Source: Polytrichum commune (taxonomy: Eukaryota > Streptophyta > Polytrichopsida > Polytrichales > Polytrichaceae). Taken from it: a stretch of 64,000 nucleotides of DNA. A program made the translations under genes and the position numbers. This document shows, piece by piece, positions 59,303 to 64,000 of this stretch; within the stretch, counting starts at the first letter, position 1; the number at the start of each line of letters is the position of its first letter. The DNA lies in assembly GCA_950295325.1 (NCBI GenBank), contig OX485808.1:2730501-2794500 (forward strand), written 5' to 3'. The notes beneath the pieces are model-generated. The model was given only the letters and a program-made list of their open reading frames with translations, did not search any database and had not been told where the DNA came from.

Positions 59303-61233
59303 CTGTGTTGAGTCAGAAGTGCTTTAAACTCAACTGCCAGACGAGACATGCCCTTATTCAAGAAATATCAAGCATGATCAACTGCCCCATCACTAGCTTT
59401 CAGACTTCGGTTGAGCGTGAAAAACTCCACATTGTGCTGAAGTTGGTCAACAACTTCTAGGAATCTGCCAAGATCATTCTTAGGACCTTCCAATACCTTG
59501 TTCTCCACCTTCCATCCCACACATATCACATGAGCTTATATCATGTCTTCCTGCAGTTATACCAGAATTGTTGAGAAAACTGGAGAATGAAAACATACGG
59601 TACATATTCAAAACAAAATTTTATGAAGATATGGCACATCAAACACTACCACTAGCTTGTAAGTACTTCCTAACCATGTCAATATCCTATACAGTTGTCT
59701 ACCCACAGATAATCAGTTGCATACGCACATGAAACCATGACGTCGTGTTGATTTGGCACAACTTCAAACAGAATTACCCTTCATTGATAGTATGCCTACA
59801 CCAATTTCAAGATTTTGAACAGAGACACAAAAATTCAAGATAGGCCTTCAAGGAAATTTTCATTAGTAGGAACGAATGTAAGCCTACCTGGCGTGACACA
59901 TCCAATTGAGTCAACACATATTCAGCAGCTTTGAGAGTACTGTCAATGTTCTCATGTGCTTTCCTAAATGCATGCGTTCAGACCTAAACAATGGATCCCA
60001 CATAATGCATTCAGTTACTTCACATATTTATATATGTCTATGCGTAGTTTCAAAACAAGGCACAAAAGGGACAAAAGAGTTCCAAAGAGGTACCCTAGGG
60101 TGATGAGAAAGGCAACTGAAGAATTCTTGAAGGCAATTGACAGGAGTGAAATTCTTGAAGAATATTGCAGAATTATTATCCCTACTCTATTTATGCAATT
60201 TCAAAGAAGAGGTTCCAGACAATTGTTCAGATTGTCCTTGAGAAAACTTCACGACTTATATAGTATACTTCTGCTCAATCAGACATTGCTAAGAATCAGG
60301 CTTCGTAGTAATGACGATTTTGTCGGCAAACTTATAGAGTTCAAGTATAGTTGTGAGATGATCCAGATAGAAATAGTGACAATTGTTGTTCATCAAAGTT
60401 ACACAAGCGTAATTGTCCCTTCACAGCTAACACGAATATTCATACATCACATTTTCTTATCTTGCATCCTCCCCCTTCCTTTGGCAATATATTCACTTTG
60501 TACAGGTGTTAATTTGCACTAAGATTGCCTTTCACCACCTATTGCTGTCTTGGTTGAAACACATGTTGTTGATAGTCAGGCTTCAGTTTAAAGAGGAAGA
60601 ATATTACTGTTAAGACCGATTAACTTAGGTCGATAAAACCCTGAGAGAAGATAACCTGCTCTGAAGTTTATCAATCCAGACATACATTACATTACATCAT
60701 TATCCCCGTGTCTTCATACCGGAAACCTCTAAGAAAATAGTGAGCGTCATACAGGTGATACGACATAAAAAGAAGCCCAACAGAATTGTCTGCAGTGGAA
60801 TCGAGAACTGGTTTGCAATGCAGCACTCAAACGGATTTGGTTCAAGTTTTGACAATGTGAGCCTTGGAAATCCACTTTTGAAAGTTCAGTAGGAGGAGCA
60901 AGTACAATCGCGCCAACACGTCCGCCTATGTCTGCATCGAGATTGATGTTTAAGAAATTACTGCGCAAAATGCACACCAAGTGGAGTGGCTCCGCAAAAA
61001 TAGTTCTGTAGATATCCACATTCAATAATCGTGGCTGAGATGAGAATTGGCGAAAGAAGTACTTGAGTAGGACGCATTGCAGATTCAAGCGTAGAGAGAC
61101 GGTGGTCAAGGAGCCGAGGATGGAGATCATCGACTCCGTCACGCTCCGCCTCTTGCCGAGGCTCTCCCGCATCAACTGCGCACGCGCTCTCACTTTCTTT
61201 GTTTCTTTCCTCCTCCACTCCTCTTCACTTCAA
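59303..61233 (-). pseudogene. EXO70-like exocyst subunit, N-terminal exons, pseudogene (right copy)
   Basis: Same three exons as the left copy: exon 1 ends at 61063, exon 2 is 59888-59983 and exon 3 is 59303-59508. It shares the one-base loss near 61104-61119 and the TGA in exon 2 (59978-59980) with the left copy. Exon 3 keeps its full 206 bp but has its own in-frame TGA at 59368-59370. It retains the canonical-looking KVLEGPKNDLGRFLEVVDQL, where the left copy has a Leu in place of that Pro. No C-terminal exons were recognised. Confidence 0.72.
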
Positions 61234-62156
61234 CCTTGTCACAAATCACCGCAATGCATCTCCGTCTTCTAAATCCCAATTAAATCATCCCTCCCACACG
61301 CTCCCAAGCCTTCGTGATGTGCGCAAGTTGCAATCTTCCTCTTATTCCGCCTAAATCTCGGCCCAAATCCCCTGTTCTCTACAATGCGCTTCATTACCCT
61401 TACACAAAAACTTCAGCTACAATGTTTTGCTTCCCAACAACACTCCTCACGCATTAAAAAGCTGGTCTTCGTCTTACTCCCCACAAATGCATGTCCGTCT
61501 TTTAATTTTCAATCATTCCACAACATGCATAACCTCACAGCACAGCAACGTCGTTGTATCTCTTACGCTCCCAAGCCTTAGCGATGTGCGCATGTTGAAA
61601 TCTTTGTCGTCCTCCGCCTCAAATCTCGGTCCTTAAATATTCTTCTTTAACCACACAACACAGCAACTTCAGCTGCTTCCAATGTTCTCCTTCACAACAA
61701 CACTCCTCGCGCATTAACAAGATCTTCTTCGTCTTGCTGCGCCACAAATCTCGCACCACATCAAACCTCCTCTGTGGAGTGGCTATGGCTATTGGCTATG
61801 GCGGTAGTGGAGGTGGAGGTGAAGAAGGCGGTTTGGTGAAAAGGATCGTGGTTGCTTGAGTCCGTGTCCACACGTTTATGGGCGGCCTAGGGAGACCCGG
61901 ATTTGGGCGGGCATCTTGGGTTACCGATTGCACGTCTCCCACAAGACCCACGCTGGCCAAAGTGTCTGTACTCACTCGAGATTCCCGCTGCTTGGACTAT
62001 TGTCCAGGGTTCAAGCGACGCACAGTCGGAAGCCTGGAATGTTTGAATAGGATAATGGTTCATGCCTTGCATTAGGGAATTAGCAACATGGGGACTGTAA
62101 CTGTGAACCATTCTTGGGTTTCCCTCCCTGCAGCTTCCCTGGCAGGCTAACCAGAG

Positions 62157-62383
62157 CAATGATCGGGGAGAACCGGCAGTTAGTTACAGATGAACCGGTT
62201 GAGTTTGAGAATTAACTGGTTGAAGTTTCAAGACTTCAGGCAAATTACCGATCATTTTGGAGGAATTTATAGAATATACCCCAATTTAATAAAGGAAAAC
62301 CGGAGGATGTCAACATGTGACCGGTTGGACTTGCAAACACTAGGATCTCAACCGATTATGCCCAAAAATCTTCCCGATCAATG
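62157..62383 (+). mobile_element. hAT-like MITE (CAWTGATCGGG family), young insertion
   Basis: This 227-bp sequence is absent from the matching site in the left duplicate (near 5090-5098), where the target AACCAGAG occurs once. Here the target is duplicated exactly (62149-62156 and 62384-62391). The ends CAATGATCGGGGAGA and, on the opposite strand, CATTGATCGGGAAGA form the terminal repeats. A CA start and 8-bp duplication fit hAT. The interior is rich in AACCGGTT-like words. A diverged inverted copy lies at 32108-32332. Confidence 0.92.
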
Positions 62384-62476
62384 AACCAGAGCGTCTGTAT
62401 TTAGGTTTCTCGAACCTTCGGAAGACATCTAGAGAACTTACAGCTTCCTGCTCGGTTTAGGCCTTCTTTGGGCAAC

Positions 62477-62868
62477 TACACTAAATAGGCTATTTAGTGT
62501 CAGATGGCGCTCAATGTCACCATGGTATCGTTTCGGATGACACTTCTTACGAACATGTTTACCGCTCATGTCATGGATGAGTTTGTCCATCGTCCAAAAT
62601 CCTACCTCCTCTTGTCAGCAACCTGTGATGACATGTTGTCGTAGATGATTGAAATTTGGATGAGAAATCACTTCCTAAGTGAAAGTAATTGCAACACCGT
62701 AAATCTATAAGACACACACCCCCCCCCCCTTGCCAAGAAAAAAAAATTACAAAGGAATTACAAGGAATGACAAATGATGTTGGGTTAACATTTGGTGTGG
62801 GTGACACTAAACCGCGGTTTACAATTAGTGTTGAGCAAGACAATCAAAATCGGTGACACTAAATATCA
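62477..62868 (+). mobile_element. MITE-A copy in the right duplicate
   Basis: Duplicate of the copy at 5179-5562, at the equivalent position, so it was present before the segmental duplication. It contains an 11-base C run (62719-62729). Confidence 0.75.
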
Positions 62869-62902
62869 CCTCTAACTTACAAACGTTTTTACAATCGGAT
62901 TT

Positions 62903-62931
62903 GGGGGGGGGGGGGGAAAAAAAAAAAAAAA
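62903..62931. repeat. G14-A15 tract
   Basis: A run of about 14 G followed directly by about 15 A. The left duplicate has only an A-rich tract here (about 5588-5612). Confidence 0.9.
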
Positions 62932-63534
62932 CTTTAGATCTTCACCCACGGTTGTTGAAATTGAGGTCGCATTTTATGGGCAGGTTTGAGGGAATTCAGG
63001 TGTGGGAAGTTAGGGGTTGAACCAACCGCACCAAATGCTTGGGCGCAACTTCAACTTATTTGATGTTTTGAGTTTAGCTTTATGGTATGTAGTGTGACTT
63101 ACTACATGGGTTTATGGAATGCTCTAACTTTCGCTAAGAATGTAAGTTGTCATGAAGGAAAGTCCATGCATTAATCTTTTTTGGTAAAACATAAAATCCA
63201 TAATTAGGAGTTATGGCCTTGCAAATTTCCAAATAATTGCACTCTATATCATAAACAATGTACCATTCAACTTATAATGTGTAGGTTGTATGTTGTACAT
63301 ATACCCCTAGGAGAAATATCTCAGTTTCACAAAACATGTCTATATGCTTAAACTGGTTGAGAATAATGAGATTCGAGTGCTTGTAGGATTTTCTTCATAG
63401 GAACTTCATGCTCAAGAGATTCAAAGATTCAAATTCAATCATTAGTGTTGAATAATATTTTTATTTTTTATAATGTTTAAATTCAGTTGTGGAATGATGT
63501 AGTCACCAAGTTGGTGTTTACCGCGGGCCATCAT

Positions 63535-63756
63535 TACCCATTTTTGGCATTGAGTGTCACTTACTAGCCAGAGTTACACATTGCTATAACATTTTATTAT
63601 TAATGCAAACTTTTACCAAGTAAAAAATGTTAATGCTTGATAGTGTCCAAACAACCAATTTGGCCCTTGTTGGTAAAACATGAGATCTATAGTAAAAACT
63701 TATCTATGCAAAATGTAACTACAAAATGTAAGTGACTAAATGCCATACATGTTGTA
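63535..63756. mobile_element. MITE-B copy in the right duplicate
   Basis: Counterpart of 6254-6469 at the equivalent position, with the same end motifs (GGCATTGAGTGTCACTTACT and AGTGACTAAATGCCATACAT). Confidence 0.68.
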
Positions 63757-64000
63757 GTGAGATACATAATAAAAAGTTATAGCACAACAAACTCCAAATA
63801 GTAAGTGACCTCGTAAGTGACATCAAATACCATATTAAGTGATGTCGTTTTCATGCATGTTTTGGTCCTAAAGTGCACTCTTGGTTGATAGTGATGTGAA
63901 GTGCATAAAGTTTTATGAGCACCAAAGAGCTCAAGTGTTGAAGTCATCTTTATCATGTGCCACACTTAGTGTCATTGCATTGTCAAGTTTAACACCACGT

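Larger units (their letters stand above)
57684..64000. repeat. Segmental duplication, right copy
   Basis: Direct copy of 1-6698. It lacks the 343-bp and 332-bp segments found in the left copy and has gained a hAT-like MITE at 62157-62383. A G14-A15 tract (62903-62931) replaces an A-rich stretch of the left copy. The duplication runs off the right end of the window. Confidence 0.95.

Noticed and set aside
1-64000. tRNA, rRNA or other structured RNA genes
   Set aside because: No cloverleaf-like arm sequences or conserved rRNA stretches were seen on reading. A covariance-model scan would be needed to exclude them.

Overview
The window looks like nuclear DNA of a land plant, and most probably a moss. 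It is AT-rich, gene-poor and crowded with transposons. The best lineage clue is a broken gene on the minus strand (about 51.4-56.2 kb) that encodes, in order, a helical N-terminus, a protein kinase, an NB-ARC domain and a long leucine-rich-repeat array. That architecture is the PNL (protein kinase-NBS-LRR) class of immune receptor described from mosses. Species identification is inference.

Layout. Bases 1-6698 and 57684-64000 are two direct copies of one segmental duplication about 57.7 kb apart; both may continue outside the window. Each carries the remains of an EXO70-like exocyst gene on the minus strand. Some lesions are shared by both copies and some are private. From 6.2 to 10 kb there are small inverted-repeat elements. 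A complete, very young Ty3/gypsy retrotransposon lies at 10046-20934: it has 1845-bp LTRs, a CAAAT target duplication and minus-strand gag and pol in a single frame interrupted by two stop codons. It landed inside an older MITE. From 21 to 47 kb I see no confident host gene. That stretch holds hAT-like elements with 8-bp target duplications (24544-24790, 24831-26259, 32108-32332, 33493-33840), a solo LTR (28452-29950, duplication ATAAG), palindrome-ended MITEs and a decayed second NLR (32.5-34.1 kb). A 3.9-kb CACTA element (47104-51045, duplication AAT) has no visible transposase but carries host-gene-like fragments.

Genes together. The only recognisable host functions are plant immunity (NLR-kinase) and exocytosis (EXO70), and every copy seen is damaged. 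Gypsy gag-pol is the only coding unit with long intact domains, and even it has two in-frame stops. The window reads as a decaying NLR/EXO70 region reshaped by segmental duplication and several DNA-transposon families. The most informative parts are the kinase-NLR with its unusually uniform 72-bp LRR array, the duplication with datable EXO70 lesions, the recoded-or-dead young gypsy element, and the poly-G-ended MITE inside the NLR relic.
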